A stretch of 64,000 bases of DNA from Roseobacter insulae (GTDB taxonomy: Bacteria > Pseudomonadota > Alphaproteobacteria > Rhodobacterales > Rhodobacteraceae), in the NCBI RefSeq assembly GCF_019375555.1, contig NZ_JAHXDN010000002.1, positions 806,001-870,000 of the forward strand, written 5' to 3'. The position numbers and the translations under genes were made by a program. Position 1 is the first letter of the stretch, and each line of letters opens with the position of its first letter. The notes under the pieces were generated by a model. It searched no databases. It was not told the origin of the DNA and saw nothing but the letters and a program-made list of their open reading frames with translations. Below are positions 9,449 through 18,921 of this stretch, piece by piece.

Positions 9449-10711
9449 ATGGGCAGCCCATCCGACACCGCGGTGAAACGTCGAAAAGTCTTCTACATTC
9501 CGGGGTATGATCCCTTCCCGCCGCGGCGCTACAGGGAGCTTTATCGCAAGCAGGGTGCCGCGCAGGCAGCGATTTCCGGATACGCCCTGTCGATGAACGG
9601 CGGTCTGGAGGGCGACGCTTTCGGCTGGCGGGTGGAAACCATGATCGACGGGCACAGGACCGATGCCGAGATCGAAGTGCTTGTCTGGTCGGACATCGTC
9701 CAGGACAGCCGCGTTCGCTCCATCAGCCTGACGTATGGGTACCTGCTGCGCACCGCCTGGATCTACATGTCGACCGGGGCGCTCTGGCGGCTGATGAAAC
9801 TGCGCAAGGGGCCGGTGATCGCCGCGCTATATCCTGTGGCCATGTTGCTGGGGCAACTGGTGGTGGCCCTGCTGGCTGGCTGGGGTGTCTGGCAGGTCGT
9901 GGTCAGGGTGCCCCCGGCGCTGTTTCACGGGGCGGAGACGACCGCCGCCATCGATACCCTGACCACCTGGGGTGCCATTGTGATCGGGGCGGTGCTGAGC
10001 CTCCGGGTTCTGCACTGGTTTCGCGATCATGATGGCCGGTTCTTTGCCTACTATCTGATGCATGATTTTGCCCATAGTGCAGCCCTCTACGGCGCGTATC
10101 CGGGCGACATTGCCTCCCGGCTGGATGATTTCGGTGACACCATTGCCAAGGCGCTGACCACCGAGGTCGATGAAGTCCTTGTCGTTGGTCATTCGTCGGG
10201 GGCGCATATGGCGGTATCCATCCTGTCAGATCTCATCCGCGCGGGACAGGCCACAGATAAAACGCCGGCGCTTAGCCTCTTGTCACTGGGGCAGGTGGTG
10301 CCGATGGTCTCCTTCCTGCCGTCCGCGTACAAACTGCGTGCCGACCTGCGCTACCTGTCGGCGTCTGATGAGCTGACATGGGTTGATGTCACCGCGCCGG
10401 GCGACGGGTGCTCTTTTGCGCTGTGTGACCCGGTCGCCGTGTCCGGGCAGACAACCCCGCAGAAACGCTGGCCGCTGGTGTTTTCCGCCGCTTTTACGCA
10501 AAGCCTGTCGCCGGAACGCTGGCGCGCGCTGCGGTGGCGCTTCTTTCGTCTGCATTTCCAATACCTGTGTGCGTTCGATCAACCGAAAGACTACGATTAC
10601 TTCCAGATCACGGCAGGACCGCAAACCCTGGCCGCGCGCTACGACGGGCGGCCCGCGTCACGGTCGCGCATTGATCACACCGTCAGCAAATACACGTCGC
10701 TTCGCCCATGA
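9449..10711 (+). CDS. Membrane-anchored alpha/beta-hydrolase-like protein, unknown substrate
   Basis: The 420-residue protein has an N-terminal FYIPGYDPFPPRRYRELY segment, two hydrophobic stretches at about residues 124-150 and 174-192, and a GHSSGAH motif with candidate nucleophile Ser249, as in serine hydrolases. No specific family is recognisable. Its last four bases overlap the start of the cytochrome P450 gene (ATGA), so the two are translated together and may act on one lipophilic compound. The catalytic acid and His cannot be assigned with confidence. Confidence 0.7.
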   Translation: MGSPSDTAVKRRKVFYIPGYDPFPPRRYRELYRKQGAAQAAISGYALSMNGGLEGDAFGWRVETMIDGHRTDAEIEVLVWSDIVQDSRVRSISLTYGYLLRTAWIYMSTGALWRLMKLRKGPVIAALYPVAMLLGQLVVALLAGWGVWQVVVRVPPALFHGAETTAAIDTLTTWGAIVIGAVLSLRVLHWFRDHDGRFFAYYLMHDFAHSAALYGAYPGDIASRLDDFGDTIAKALTTEVDEVLVVGHSSGAHMAVSILSDLIRAGQATDKTPALSLLSLGQVVPMVSFLPSAYKLRADLRYLSASDELTWVDVTAPGDGCSFALCDPVAVSGQTTPQKRWPLVFSAAFTQSLSPERWRALRWRFFRLHFQYLCAFDQPKDYDYFQITAGPQTLAARYDGRPASRSRIDHTVSKYTSLRP

Positions 10712-12060
10712 CACGCCCACCGAAACCCGAAAGCCGCAGCAGGAAGGTGCCGCTTTGGCGTTATGCACGGCTGTTTCGGCGCGACATCATTTCCGCCCAG
10801 CCGGAACATCTTTACGGGGCGTGGATGGCCGAGTTTCGCACTCCGTTCTTTCACAGCTTCATGGCGAACGATCCGACCTTGATCAAGCTGCTGCTGAAGG
10901 ACCGCCCCGATGATTTTCCCAAGTCCGACCGGGTGGGCGAGGGGCTGCGTCCGCTGCTGGGCAATTCGGTGTTTCTGACCAATGGCGAGACATGGAAACG
11001 ACAACGGCGCATCATCGATCCCGCGTTCGAAGGCGGCCGTCTGCGCGAAACCTTCCCGGCCATGTGGGACGCCGCCCAGGCGATGGCCGAGCGCATCGCG
11101 GCTCTGGAAGGTCAGGAGATCGACGTGGAGCCGGAGGCCAGCCACGCGGCCGCGGACGTGATCTTTCGCACCCTGTTCTCCATTCCGATCGAACATCGCA
11201 TCGCCCGGGAGGTGTATGACGCATTTCAGACGTATCAGCGCAGCCAGCCCATTCTCAACCTCGCGGCCTTCCTGCCGCTGCCGCGCTGGATGCCGCGCGG
11301 GTTTCGCCGGTCGACGAAACGAAGTGCCGCCCGTATTCGCGGTCTGATCCTGCACCTAACCCGGGAAAGACAGGCGCAAATCGATGCCGGAAACGCGCCG
11401 CAGGATCTGGCGACGAAGATCATGACCACGCCCGACCCGATCACCGGGGATATCTTTGGTGTTGATGAAATGGTGGATCAGGTCGCCATCTTCTTTCTTG
11501 CCGGACATGAAACCAGCGCGTCATCGCTGGCCTGGGCGCTCTATCTTCTCGCGCTCTATCCTGATTGGCAGGATCGGGTCGCGGCCGAGGCGCAGACGGT
11601 CGATAAATGCGATTTCGGCGTTTTGTCCAATTTACGGGTGACGCGGGATGTCTTTCGCGAAACACTGCGGCTTTATCCGCCGGTGCCGATGATGGTGCGT
11701 GAGACGGTGAAACCTGAAACGCTGCGCAAACGCACCGCCCGACGTGGCGCGCAGCTGGTGCTCAGCCAGTGGCATCTGCATCGTCATAATCGTCTCTGGC
11801 ACAGGCCGGATGACTTTGATCCGGCGCGATGGCAGACAGAGAGCGGACAGGCCAGTGCCAAGGCCGCCTATGTACCGTTCAGTGCGGGCCCGCGGGTCTG
11901 TCCGGGGGCTGGATTTGCGATGATCGAGGGGGTCCTGATGCTGGCGCATATCCTGCGGGATTTCCGCGTCGTGCTCACGGATTATCCGCCCCCGGTTCCG
12001 GTGGCACATCTGACGGTCAGATCCCGGGACGGCATCTGGCTGCGCATTGTCCGGCGCTAA
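10708..12060 (+). CDS. Cytochrome P450
   Basis: The haem-thiolate monooxygenase of 450 residues has all the P450 signatures: the oxygen-binding I helix AGHETSASS, the K-helix ETLRLYPP, and the haem loop PFSAGPRVCPGAG with axial ligand Cys398. There is no N-terminal membrane anchor, so it is probably soluble. Redox partners are not adjacent. It overlaps the upstream hydrolase gene by four bases. The substrate is unknown; the general form resembles bacterial CYPs acting on fatty acids, terpenes or similar hydrophobic compounds. Confidence 0.92.
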   Translation: MTRPPKPESRSRKVPLWRYARLFRRDIISAQPEHLYGAWMAEFRTPFFHSFMANDPTLIKLLLKDRPDDFPKSDRVGEGLRPLLGNSVFLTNGETWKRQRRIIDPAFEGGRLRETFPAMWDAAQAMAERIAALEGQEIDVEPEASHAAADVIFRTLFSIPIEHRIAREVYDAFQTYQRSQPILNLAAFLPLPRWMPRGFRRSTKRSAARIRGLILHLTRERQAQIDAGNAPQDLATKIMTTPDPITGDIFGVDEMVDQVAIFFLAGHETSASSLAWALYLLALYPDWQDRVAAEAQTVDKCDFGVLSNLRVTRDVFRETLRLYPPVPMMVRETVKPETLRKRTARRGAQLVLSQWHLHRHNRLWHRPDDFDPARWQTESGQASAKAAYVPFSAGPRVCPGAGFAMIEGVLMLAHILRDFRVVLTDYPPPVPVAHLTVRSRDGIWLRIVRR

Positions 12061-12126
12061 CATGTACCATCCAGCGCCGGACTGTTCTATTGAAGGCCAA
12101 GGGGCGGAATCAGAAGGAAAATAACG

Positions 12127-13020
12127 ATGTCAGACCAAGGTGCGATGAGCGAACAGATGAAATCAGGCGCGGGATTTATTGCCGCGCTGGATCAGTCGGG
12201 CGGCTCAACCCCGAAAGCGTTGAGCCTTTACGGTGTCGAGCCATCTGATTATTCCGGAGACGAGGAGATGTTCCGCGCCATGCATGATATGCGCGCGCGC
12301 ATCATTCTCGCCGATGACTTCACAAGGGACAAAGTGATCGGTGCGATCCTGTTTGAACGCACCATGCATGACACGATCAATGGCACCCCGGTGGCGGAGC
12401 TGTTATGGCGGACGCGGGGCGTTGTTCCCTTTCTGAAAATCGACAAGGGGCTGGAAGAGCAGGCCGATGGCGTTCAACTGATGAAACCGATGCCGGGGCT
12501 GAAAGACGTTCTGGCGACGGCGAAATCAAAGGGCATTTTCGGCACCAAGGAAAGATCGGTGATTCACGAGGCAAATGCCAAGGGCATCGCTGAGATTGTA
12601 GCACAACAGTTCGAGGTGGGCCGCAGGGTTGCGGACGCGGGCCTCGTGCCGATCCTCGAACCGGAGGTCAACATCCATTCCGACACCAAGGCAGAGGCCG
12701 AAGCGATGCTGGAAGCCGAGATCGCGGGGCATCTGGATAGGCTGGAGGAAGGCGTCGATATCATGTTGAAACTGACGCTGCCGGACCAGCCCGGGCTTTA
12801 CGACCGTCTTGCGGCGCATCCGCGCGTGTTGCGCGTCGTTGCGCTGTCGGGCGGGTATTCAACGGACGAGGCCTCTGCCAAGCTTGCGGAACACAAGCAT
12901 ATGATCGCCAGTTTCAGCCGCGCCTTGACAGAAGGGTTGAACGTGAAGATGACGGATGCCGAATTTGGCGCAGCCCTCGGCAGCAACATCGACAAAATCT
13001 ATCGCGCGTCCGTGTCCTGA
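12127..13020 (+). CDS. Fructose-bisphosphate aldolase class I
   Basis: This 297-residue class I (Schiff-base) aldolase cleaves fructose-1,6-bisphosphate in glycolysis and forms it in gluconeogenesis. Family motifs include AALDQSGGSTPKAL near the N-terminus, TRGVVPFLKIDKGLE, PILEPEVNIHSDTK and VDIMLKLTLPD. The ATG follows AGAAGGAAA. Its final 22 bases overlap the 3' end of the convergent ribbon-helix-helix gene. It stands alone as a transcription unit after the P450 gene, with a 66-base gap. Confidence 0.93.
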   Translation: MSDQGAMSEQMKSGAGFIAALDQSGGSTPKALSLYGVEPSDYSGDEEMFRAMHDMRARIILADDFTRDKVIGAILFERTMHDTINGTPVAELLWRTRGVVPFLKIDKGLEEQADGVQLMKPMPGLKDVLATAKSKGIFGTKERSVIHEANAKGIAEIVAQQFEVGRRVADAGLVPILEPEVNIHSDTKAEAEAMLEAEIAGHLDRLEEGVDIMLKLTLPDQPGLYDRLAAHPRVLRVVALSGGYSTDEASAKLAEHKHMIASFSRALTEGLNVKMTDAEFGAALGSNIDKIYRASVS

Positions 13021-13244
13021 CCCGCGAGGCGAGCTTGCAGATCACGCAGAACGTAGAGCCGAATGGCCGAAGCCAGGCCCATCCGATCGCCACGATCCAC
13101 ATCAATTTCGGCGATCAATGTGTTGATTGGTTTGGATTTTTCTGATGCCAGGCCGCGCAGTGCGCGCCAGAATTCATCTTCAAGAGATATCGATGTTCGG
13201 TGACCCTTCAGGGTCACCGAGTGTTTGACCGGACGCCCGCTCAT
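12999..13244 (-). CDS. Ribbon-helix-helix domain protein
   Basis: The 81-residue protein has a short ribbon-helix-helix fold signature (KHSVTLKGHRTSISLEDEFWRALRGLASEK), close to the RHH_4 type common in alphaproteobacteria. It may bind DNA as a dimer; targets are unknown. Its ATG overlaps the stop of the DUF4169 gene (ATGA), so fumC, the DUF4169 gene and this gene form one leftward operon. The 3' end overlaps the end of the aldolase gene. Confidence 0.8.
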   Translation of the reverse strand: MSGRPVKHSVTLKGHRTSISLEDEFWRALRGLASEKSKPINTLIAEIDVDRGDRMGLASAIRLYVLRDLQARLAGQDTDAR

Positions 13245-13417
13245 GTCGCGCGCTTATGCGCATCCAGATTACGTGTGATCTTGTCGGCCTTGGCCTTGAG
13301 CAGCGCCTTCTGCGCTTTCGTCTGACCGAAGCTCACCGCGTTTTCATCAGCGCGCGCCTTGCGCGACGCCCGGTTGCGCTCCTTGCGCGCCTTGTTGAGA
13401 TTGATGGGTGTGCTCAC
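13241..13417 (-). CDS. DUF4169 family small basic protein
   Basis: This 58-residue frame starts at a GTG at 13417, preceded by TAAGGAG. It reads STPINLNKARKERNRASRKA after the start and continues with FGQTKAQKALLKAKADK, the pattern of the small, Lys/Arg/Ala-rich DUF4169 family found between fumC and an RHH gene in Rhodobacterales. It lies 9 bases after fumC, and its stop overlaps the next start. The function is unknown; it is helical and strongly basic, so nucleic-acid binding is possible. Confidence 0.85.
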   Translation of the reverse strand: MSTPINLNKARKERNRASRKARADENAVSFGQTKAQKALLKAKADKITRNLDAHKRAT

Positions 13418-13426
13418 TGAAACTCC

Positions 13427-14818
13427 TTACTTGGGGCCGATCATGTTTTCCGGGCGCACCACGCGCTCGAACGTCTCGGCGTCAACGAACCCGAGGGCAA
13501 TCGCTTCCTCCTTGAGGGTTGTGCCGTTTTTATGCGCAGTCTTGGCAACCTTGGTGGCGTTGTCATAGCCGATTTCCGGTGCCAGTGCGGTGACCAGCAT
13601 GAGAGATTCGCGCATCAGCCGTTCAATGCGGTCCGCGTCCGCCTTCAGGCCGACCACCAGATTATCCGTAAATGCCGACGCCGCGTCTCCTAAAAGCTGC
13701 ATGGATTGCAATACGTTATAGGCCATCATGGGCTTGTAGACATTAAGTTCGAAATGCCCTTGGGAGCCTGCAAACCCGACAGCGGCGTCATTGCCAAAAA
13801 CATGCGCACAGACCTGCGTCAGCGCCTCGCATTGCGTCGGGTTCACCTTGCCCGGCATGATCGAGGAGCCGGGCTCGTTCTCGGGCAACACCAGTTCTCC
13901 CAGACCGCAGCGCGGGCCTGATCCCAGCAGGCGAATGTCATTGGCAATCTTGAACAGCGACGCAGCGACCGTTTTCAACGCGCCGGAGATTTCCACTATC
14001 GCGTCATGTGCCGCAAGCGCTTCGAACTTGTTGGGGGCCGTGACAAACGGCAGGCCGGTGATTTCAGCCATGTTTGCCGCGACGGTTGTGTCCCAACCCT
14101 TGGTCGTATTCAGGCCGGTGCCCACCGCGGTGCCGCCCTGTGCCAGTTCATAGATGCGGCCCAGGGCATCCTTGATGCGCTGAATGCCCATGGCAACCTG
14201 ATGGGTATAGCCGGAAAATTCCTGAGACAGGGTGAGCGGGGTCGCATCCTGCGTGTGGGTCCGGCCGATCTTGATGATGCCGTCGAATTCTTCCACCTTG
14301 GCCTGCAAGGCGCTGTGCAGCTTCTCCAGCCCCGGCAGCAACACGTTATGGGCCATCATTGCCGTTGAAATATGCATCGCCGTGGGGAAGGTGTCGTTCG
14401 ATGACTGGCCCATGTTGCAATGGTCGTTCGGGTGCACCGGTGTCTTGGAGCCGATTTCCCCCCCCAGAAGTTCGATGGCACGGTTGGCGATGACCTCGTT
14501 GGCATTCATGTTCGATTGCGTGCCTGAGCCTGTCTGCCACACGACGAGGGGGAAATTGTCATCGAACTTACCATCGATCACTTCTCCCGCTGCCTGCACG
14601 ATGGCATTGCCGCGATCCGTGTCGAGCTTTCCAAGGGCGATATTCGCCTGTGCACAGGCTTTCTTGATCACGCCGAGCGCGCGCACCAGGGCGACGGGCT
14701 GTTTTTCCCAGCCGATGGGGAAATTCATGATCGACCGCTGCGTCTGGGCGCCCCAGTATTTGTCCGCGGGCACTTCCAAAGGGCCAAAGCTATCGGTTTC
14801 GGTGCGGGTCGCTGACAT
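13427..14818 (-). CDS. fumC: Fumarate hydratase class II
   Basis: This iron-independent fumarase interconverts fumarate and malate in the citric acid cycle. The 463 residues carry the superfamily signature [12 protein letters not shown] and the FumC motifs [12 protein letters not shown] and [13 protein letters not shown]. It is the first gene of a leftward operon with the DUF4169 and ribbon-helix-helix genes. About 170 bases separate its start from the divergent secreted-protein gene. Confidence 0.97.
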   Translation of the reverse strand: MSATRTETDSFGPLEVPADKYWGAQTQRSIMNFPIGWEKQPVALVRALGVIKKACAQANIALGKLDTDRGNAIVQAAGEVIDGKFDDNFPLVVWQTGSGTQSNMNANEVIANRAIELLGGEIGSKTPVHPNDHCNMGQSSNDTFPTAMHISTAMMAHNVLLPGLEKLHSALQAKVEEFDGIIKIGRTHTQDATPLTLSQEFSGYTHQVAMGIQRIKDALGRIYELAQGGTAVGTGLNTTKGWDTTVAANMAEITGLPFVTAPNKFEALAAHDAIVEISGALKTVAASLFKIANDIRLLGSGPRCGLGELVLPENEPGSSIMPGKVNPTQCEALTQVCAHVFGNDAAVGFAGSQGHFELNVYKPMMAYNVLQSMQLLGDAASAFTDNLVVGLKADADRIERLMRESLMLVTALAPEIGYDNATKVAKTAHKNGTTLKEEAIALGFVDAETFERVVRPENMIGPK

Positions 14819-15037
14819 GATGTACTCCGTTTATTGAGATACCTGCGGTGTACCGTTGCAGCGAAGTCGGTGCAACTGAGCATTGCCCGAATGCGGGTCT
14901 TTGCATCGACGGGCGGAATTCTCGTGTCGACGATCTGTCATCGTACGTTGAATAGAAGTGGTGTAGTGTTATCTAAGAAAGGGTGAGGGATGGGCCGAGA
15001 TCATCCACTTGCTGACGTCGACAAAAGGGCCGCCGAC

Positions 15038-15592
15038 ATGAAAACACTGCCACAATCGCATTGGTTCAGGGTAATGCGTGGCGTCCTGATCGCCGCTTTG
15101 ATGCTGTCAGCCGCGGCGGCGCAGGCGGATATTTCGCGGTTCGTGGGCACCTATTACGGATCGGCGGACGTGACGTCTGCGGATGGGACGAAACAACCCC
15201 GTGACATGGACGTGGAAATCTCCGAGACAAAAGAAGGGTTCAGGGTCAGCTGGACCTCCACCACCTACCGGCCGGACGGAACCGCGAAGGAAAAATCCTA
15301 TTCGATCGAATTCGTTCCCTCAGACCGTGGCGAGGTCTATGCCTCTGCCATGAAGCGGAACGTTTTTGGTCATGACGTACAACTGGACCCGATGAAGGGC
15401 GAACCCTATGTCTGGAGCCGCATCAACGGCGATACCCTCAGTGTCTATTCGCTTTTTGTGGCCGAAGACGGCGGTTATGAAATCCAGCAATTCAACAGGA
15501 CCCTGGCGGAAGGCGGCCTGAAACTGGATTATCAGAGCGTGCGGAATGGCGTGATCCAACGCACCGTGTCGACGTTCCTTACGAAAAACTGA
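15038..15592 (+). CDS. Secreted protein of unknown function
   Basis: The mature part (about 160 residues) follows a clear signal peptide (basic MKTLPQSHWFRVMRG, hydrophobic VLIAALMLSAAA, likely cut after AQA). The body ISRFVGTYYGSADV... looks beta-rich, and no known family is recognised. Two starts are possible: 15038, with AAAAGGG 8 bases upstream, gives the normal signal peptide; 14990, with AAAGGG 6 bases upstream, adds 16 polar residues. It ends 3 bases before the convergent sspB gene. Confidence 0.7.
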   Translation: MKTLPQSHWFRVMRGVLIAALMLSAAAAQADISRFVGTYYGSADVTSADGTKQPRDMDVEISETKEGFRVSWTSTTYRPDGTAKEKSYSIEFVPSDRGEVYASAMKRNVFGHDVQLDPMKGEPYVWSRINGDTLSVYSLFVAEDGGYEIQQFNRTLAEGGLKLDYQSVRNGVIQRTVSTFLTKN

Positions 15593-15595
15593 CGG

Positions 15596-16111
15596 CTATT
15601 TCCGAAAACTGTCGAGAGAGACAATCTCGGCGTCCTGCGCGTGATCCTCGTCGACGCTCTGCACATCTTCCTGCTTTGATGCGGCTGCCGGTGTGGCGGC
15701 CGGCACCTTTGATGTGGGCAGCGGCGCAAGCTCTGTCGCGGCGTTGTCATCTTCGTCTTCCTGTGTCTCAAAGCGCAGACCAAACTCCACCGACGGATCA
15801 ACGAACGTCTTGATGGCATCATAGGGAATGAACAGTGGTTCCGGCGCATCGCCGAAATTCAGCGTGATCGAGAACCCGTCATCGCCCACGTCCAGATTGT
15901 CGTACCAATGCTGCATCACCACGGTCATCTCGCCGGGATACCGGTCGGACAGCCAATCGGCCAGTTCGGCATCGGGGTGGCTGGTATCAAAGGTGATGAA
16001 GAAGTGATGCGCCCCGGGCAGCCCGTTTTCAGCAACGTCCTGCAGCACCTTTTGAATCAGGCCACGCATGGCCTCATGCATCAGGTTGCCATAATCAATG
16101 GTGCGGCTCAT
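15596..16111 (-). CDS. sspB: SspB-family ClpXP adaptor
   Basis: The 171-residue protein matches the alphaproteobacterial SspB family: an N-terminal folded domain (IDYGNLMHEAMRGLIQKVL, HHFFITFDTSHP, FGLRFE) and a disordered acidic/Ala-Pro tail ending in a short motif (AEIVSLDSFRK) of the type used to dock on ClpX. SspB delivers ssrA-tagged proteins to ClpXP. The ssrA gene that adds those tags is also in this window, about 2.5 kb away. Confidence 0.9.
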   Translation of the reverse strand: MSRTIDYGNLMHEAMRGLIQKVLQDVAENGLPGAHHFFITFDTSHPDAELADWLSDRYPGEMTVVMQHWYDNLDVGDDGFSITLNFGDAPEPLFIPYDAIKTFVDPSVEFGLRFETQEDEDDNAATELAPLPTSKVPAATPAAASKQEDVQSVDEDHAQDAEIVSLDSFRK

Positions 16112-16202
16112 CGTGATCCTCAGAGCTATGGGGGTTCATTGATCAAAGCATAACCGATTCCCTCGCAGAAGAAAGAGGTCGCATGCGGAAAGGGGCGCTC
16201 AT

Positions 16203-17450
16203 TCAGAAGGCGGCCAGTGCCAACCCGGCAGCCGCCATGATCGCGAGGGTTTCAACCATCCCGCGTTTCAGCCACAGCAAGAGGCAGGCCGCCGCCAGCG
16301 TGAGCGCCAGCGCGGATGCATCAAGCGAAGTAAGCTCCGGCACGGGGGCCGCGAGCACCGCATGTTCGCCGATTTGATCAAAGAGAACATGGATGGCAAA
16401 CCAGATCGCAAGATTGAGTATGACCCCGACCACGGCGGCCGTAATGGCATTCATCGCGGCCGACAGGCGCGGGCGGGCCGCGATTTTATCAAGGTAAGGA
16501 CCGGCCAGAAATATCCATAGGAAACAGGGTGTAAACGTGACCCAGAGCGCAACCGCACCCGCCGCGACGGCCATCCCGATCCCCCCCTTGGCAAAGCCTG
16601 CCAGAAGCGCCACGAATTCCGTGACAAGGATCAGCGGCCCAGGTGTCGTTTCCGCGAGCCCCAGCGCGTCGATCATTTCGTCTGTCGTGATCCACCCGAA
16701 ATCCTGCACGACGGTCTGGGTCATGTAGGCGAGAACCGCATATGCGCCCCCGAAGGTGACAACCGCGAGCTTGGAGAAAAACAAGGCGATCTGCGTAAGG
16801 AATACCTGGTCTGTTGCCCACAGGGCGAAAACCGGCGCGCTCCACAACCCGGTCCAGATGACCAGCGTACGCAGCGTGTCAGGCGCGCGCGCCTGTAAAA
16901 CCGCAGCCCCCGGGCTTGGCGCGTTCCGAAAGAAAAGGCCAAAGAGCGCGGCGGCGATGATGATCAGAGGAAACGGCAATCCGACAAAGAACAGCGCGAT
17001 AAAGGCAAGCCCCGCCAGAACCAGCGCGCTGGACTGTGTCAGGGCTTTGCGTGACACTTTCAGAAGCGCTTGCAGAACGATGACGATGACGGTGGCCTTG
17101 ATGCCTTCGAAAGCGGCCTGAACCAGGGGCACCTGTCCGTAAAGCGCATAGCCCAGGGCAAGACACAGGATCACCAGCGCGCCGGGTATGACAAAGAGCA
17201 GCCCGGCGATCAGGCCCCCCTGCACGCCCCGCAGACGCCAGCCGGCATAGGTGGCCAGTTGCATCGCTTCGGGGCCGGGCAAGAGCATGCACAGCGACAG
17301 CGCGCGCAGGTAGCCCTCTTCCGTCAGCCAGTCGCGGGTCTCCACCAGTTCGCGGTGCATCAGCGCGATCTGGGCGGCAGGGCCGCCAAAAGACAATATG
17401 CCGATCCGCCCGAAGACCTTGATCAACTCTCGCGTTGTCGGGGCGGTCAT
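16203..17450 (-). CDS. chrA: Chromate transporter ChrA
   Basis: The 415-residue, two-repeat membrane protein of the CHR family begins with FGRIGILSFGGPAAQIALMH and has the second-half repeat KLAVVTFGGAYAVLAYM. Each half carries about five to six helices. Chromate transporters export chromate (or move sulfate). Its ATG overlaps the stop of the rhodanese-ChrB gene by four bases, so both are translated together. It is the last gene of the pair. Confidence 0.93.
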   Translation of the reverse strand: MTAPTTRELIKVFGRIGILSFGGPAAQIALMHRELVETRDWLTEEGYLRALSLCMLLPGPEAMQLATYAGWRLRGVQGGLIAGLLFVIPGALVILCLALGYALYGQVPLVQAAFEGIKATVIVIVLQALLKVSRKALTQSSALVLAGLAFIALFFVGLPFPLIIIAAALFGLFFRNAPSPGAAVLQARAPDTLRTLVIWTGLWSAPVFALWATDQVFLTQIALFFSKLAVVTFGGAYAVLAYMTQTVVQDFGWITTDEMIDALGLAETTPGPLILVTEFVALLAGFAKGGIGMAVAAGAVALWVTFTPCFLWIFLAGPYLDKIAARPRLSAAMNAITAAVVGVILNLAIWFAIHVLFDQIGEHAVLAAPVPELTSLDASALALTLAAACLLLWLKRGMVETLAIMAAAGLALAAF

Positions 17451-18253
17451 CCTTCGTCTTCCTGCCAGTCGTGCGTTTCGTTCTGACCGTCTCGTGCCCA
17501 GCGATAGAGCGCGTCGTATAGAACCATGCCTGCGTCAAGCTGTGCCAGATCATCGCGACAGCCCCGTGACAGCCCGACCGACAGCGCCAGAAGTCCGGCG
17601 CATTCCGGTGCAAGGTCGTGACGATTGGTGTCCGCGCCGCGGATGATCTCGGCCATTTTCTGCAAAGCCGGGGTGTCCAGCCCGAAGCCTGCGAGCATCA
17701 TGTCGAAGGTGCAGCGCGGCCCGTCATGTGTCCAGCGGGCACCGGGTACATCAAAGGACATCGCCTCGAATTTTTCCGACACCGCCGCCACTTCGGCAGG
17801 GGGCACAAAGAGGAACTGCGCCTTGGGATCAAGAAATCGGCGGATCAGCCACGGGCAGGCGATCCGGTCGATCTTGGGCCGCCATTTGGTCACCCAGCGC
17901 GAGGGTTGGCCGGACCCGGGCAGATGCCCGGCAGGGATACGGGGCAGACCTGCGGCCCGCCACGCGTGATTGCCACCTTCAAGGACTTCGGCTGCAATAC
18001 CATGCGCGCGCAGAACGGCGGCGCTGCCATGACTGAGCTTGAGGCCCTTTTGACATATCACGACAACCGGGCGGCCGATCACATCGGGCACCAGATTGTC
18101 AATTGCAGCGTGAGGACAGCGGATTGCCGTCGGCACCAGAAATGGATCCGCGTTGAAATCCTCGTCGATGCACACGTCGATGGCCGCCGGAGCATCCGGC
18201 GTGCCGATCAGGCGCATAAGCGATTTGGGGGAAATAGAGGCGAATTGTGCCAT
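17447..18253 (-). CDS. Rhodanese domain fused to ChrB-type chromate resistance domain
   Basis: The 268-residue protein has an N-terminal rhodanese-like domain (DVCIDEDFNADPF; candidate active-site loop ICQKGLKLSHG with a Cys) followed by a chromate-resistance (ChrB C-terminal) domain: WVTKWRPKIDRIACPWLIRRF, then GARWTHDGPRCTFD. The start at 18253 is supported by an AAGGA site; an in-frame ATG at 18367 would add 38 residues with no family match. ChrB proteins regulate or assist ChrA-mediated chromate resistance. It forms an operon with chrA. Confidence 0.85.
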   Translation of the reverse strand: MAQFASISPKSLMRLIGTPDAPAAIDVCIDEDFNADPFLVPTAIRCPHAAIDNLVPDVIGRPVVVICQKGLKLSHGSAAVLRAHGIAAEVLEGGNHAWRAAGLPRIPAGHLPGSGQPSRWVTKWRPKIDRIACPWLIRRFLDPKAQFLFVPPAEVAAVSEKFEAMSFDVPGARWTHDGPRCTFDMMLAGFGLDTPALQKMAEIIRGADTNRHDLAPECAGLLALSVGLSRGCRDDLAQLDAGMVLYDALYRWARDGQNETHDWQEDEG

Positions 18254-18379
18254 AGCCGAGCATCCTTGTGTCATATCAACAGGATGCGATACTTGGGCCT
18301 GAGCCTCACGGGGCGATCGCAGCATCCCCATGTCCGTCAGATCACACCAATTCGCGGGTGAGGTCAATGCACGTCGTCA

Positions 18380-18705
18380 CCGCCATAGGCCGGGAAAGTG
18401 CAGGCTTCTGTTGCCAGGTGCCTGCGAACCCCGCCTTACGTCGCTAAACGCAAGGAGTTAGGTTTCAGTATCTCAGGTCGCTTACGCGGCCATTGCTACT
18501 GGAGCACGATTGTCATTTGCAATTGTACATGTTTCGCCGATAACGGTGGCAGACAGCCGAGACAAAGCAAACCCCTTTAGACGTTCGTCGATCCTGTTTC
18601 GGCCCCATGATCCCCAAATGAAGGATGTTGGTGGAGCCGCCGGGTACCGCCCCCGGGTCCGATCCGCTTATTACGAGCGCGTTTATGTCCATAGTCCCGA
18701 AGGAC
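18380..18705 (-). ncRNA. ssrA: Two-piece (permuted) tmRNA
   Basis: On the minus strand, an acceptor piece (about 18705 down to 18629) ends in GGCTCCACCA, with an encoded CCA. About 22 bases later the coding piece begins at 18606 with GGGGCCGAAACAGGATCGAC and runs to about 18380. The two ends pair over 7 bp (GGGGCCG with CGGCTCC), including the G3-U70 pair that alanyl-tRNA synthetase needs. The tag frame at 18520-18482 reads ANDNRAPVAMAA then stop. This permuted order is the alphaproteobacterial form. The outer ends are approximate. Confidence 0.93.
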
Positions 18706-18921
18706 ATCTCAGACATAGGTGAGTGGTGCGGAAATCTCAAGAGGCAAGCCATGAAGCGATGATCCAGCTCAAATAGCGCTCGATCCATAAAATATGTTTT
18801 AGAGTCAATTACTAATGGTCTTTATTTAATCCATCTGTCACCTGGTTCGGCGCGGCAGATTTATCTGACTTGTGGCCTTTCCCCGGTGCTGATGGGGCCC
18901 GGGCGGATCTGCACGCCCCTC

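Noticed and set aside
18513-18788. A 91-codon minus-strand frame
   Set aside because: It lies inside the tmRNA gene (acceptor and coding pieces).
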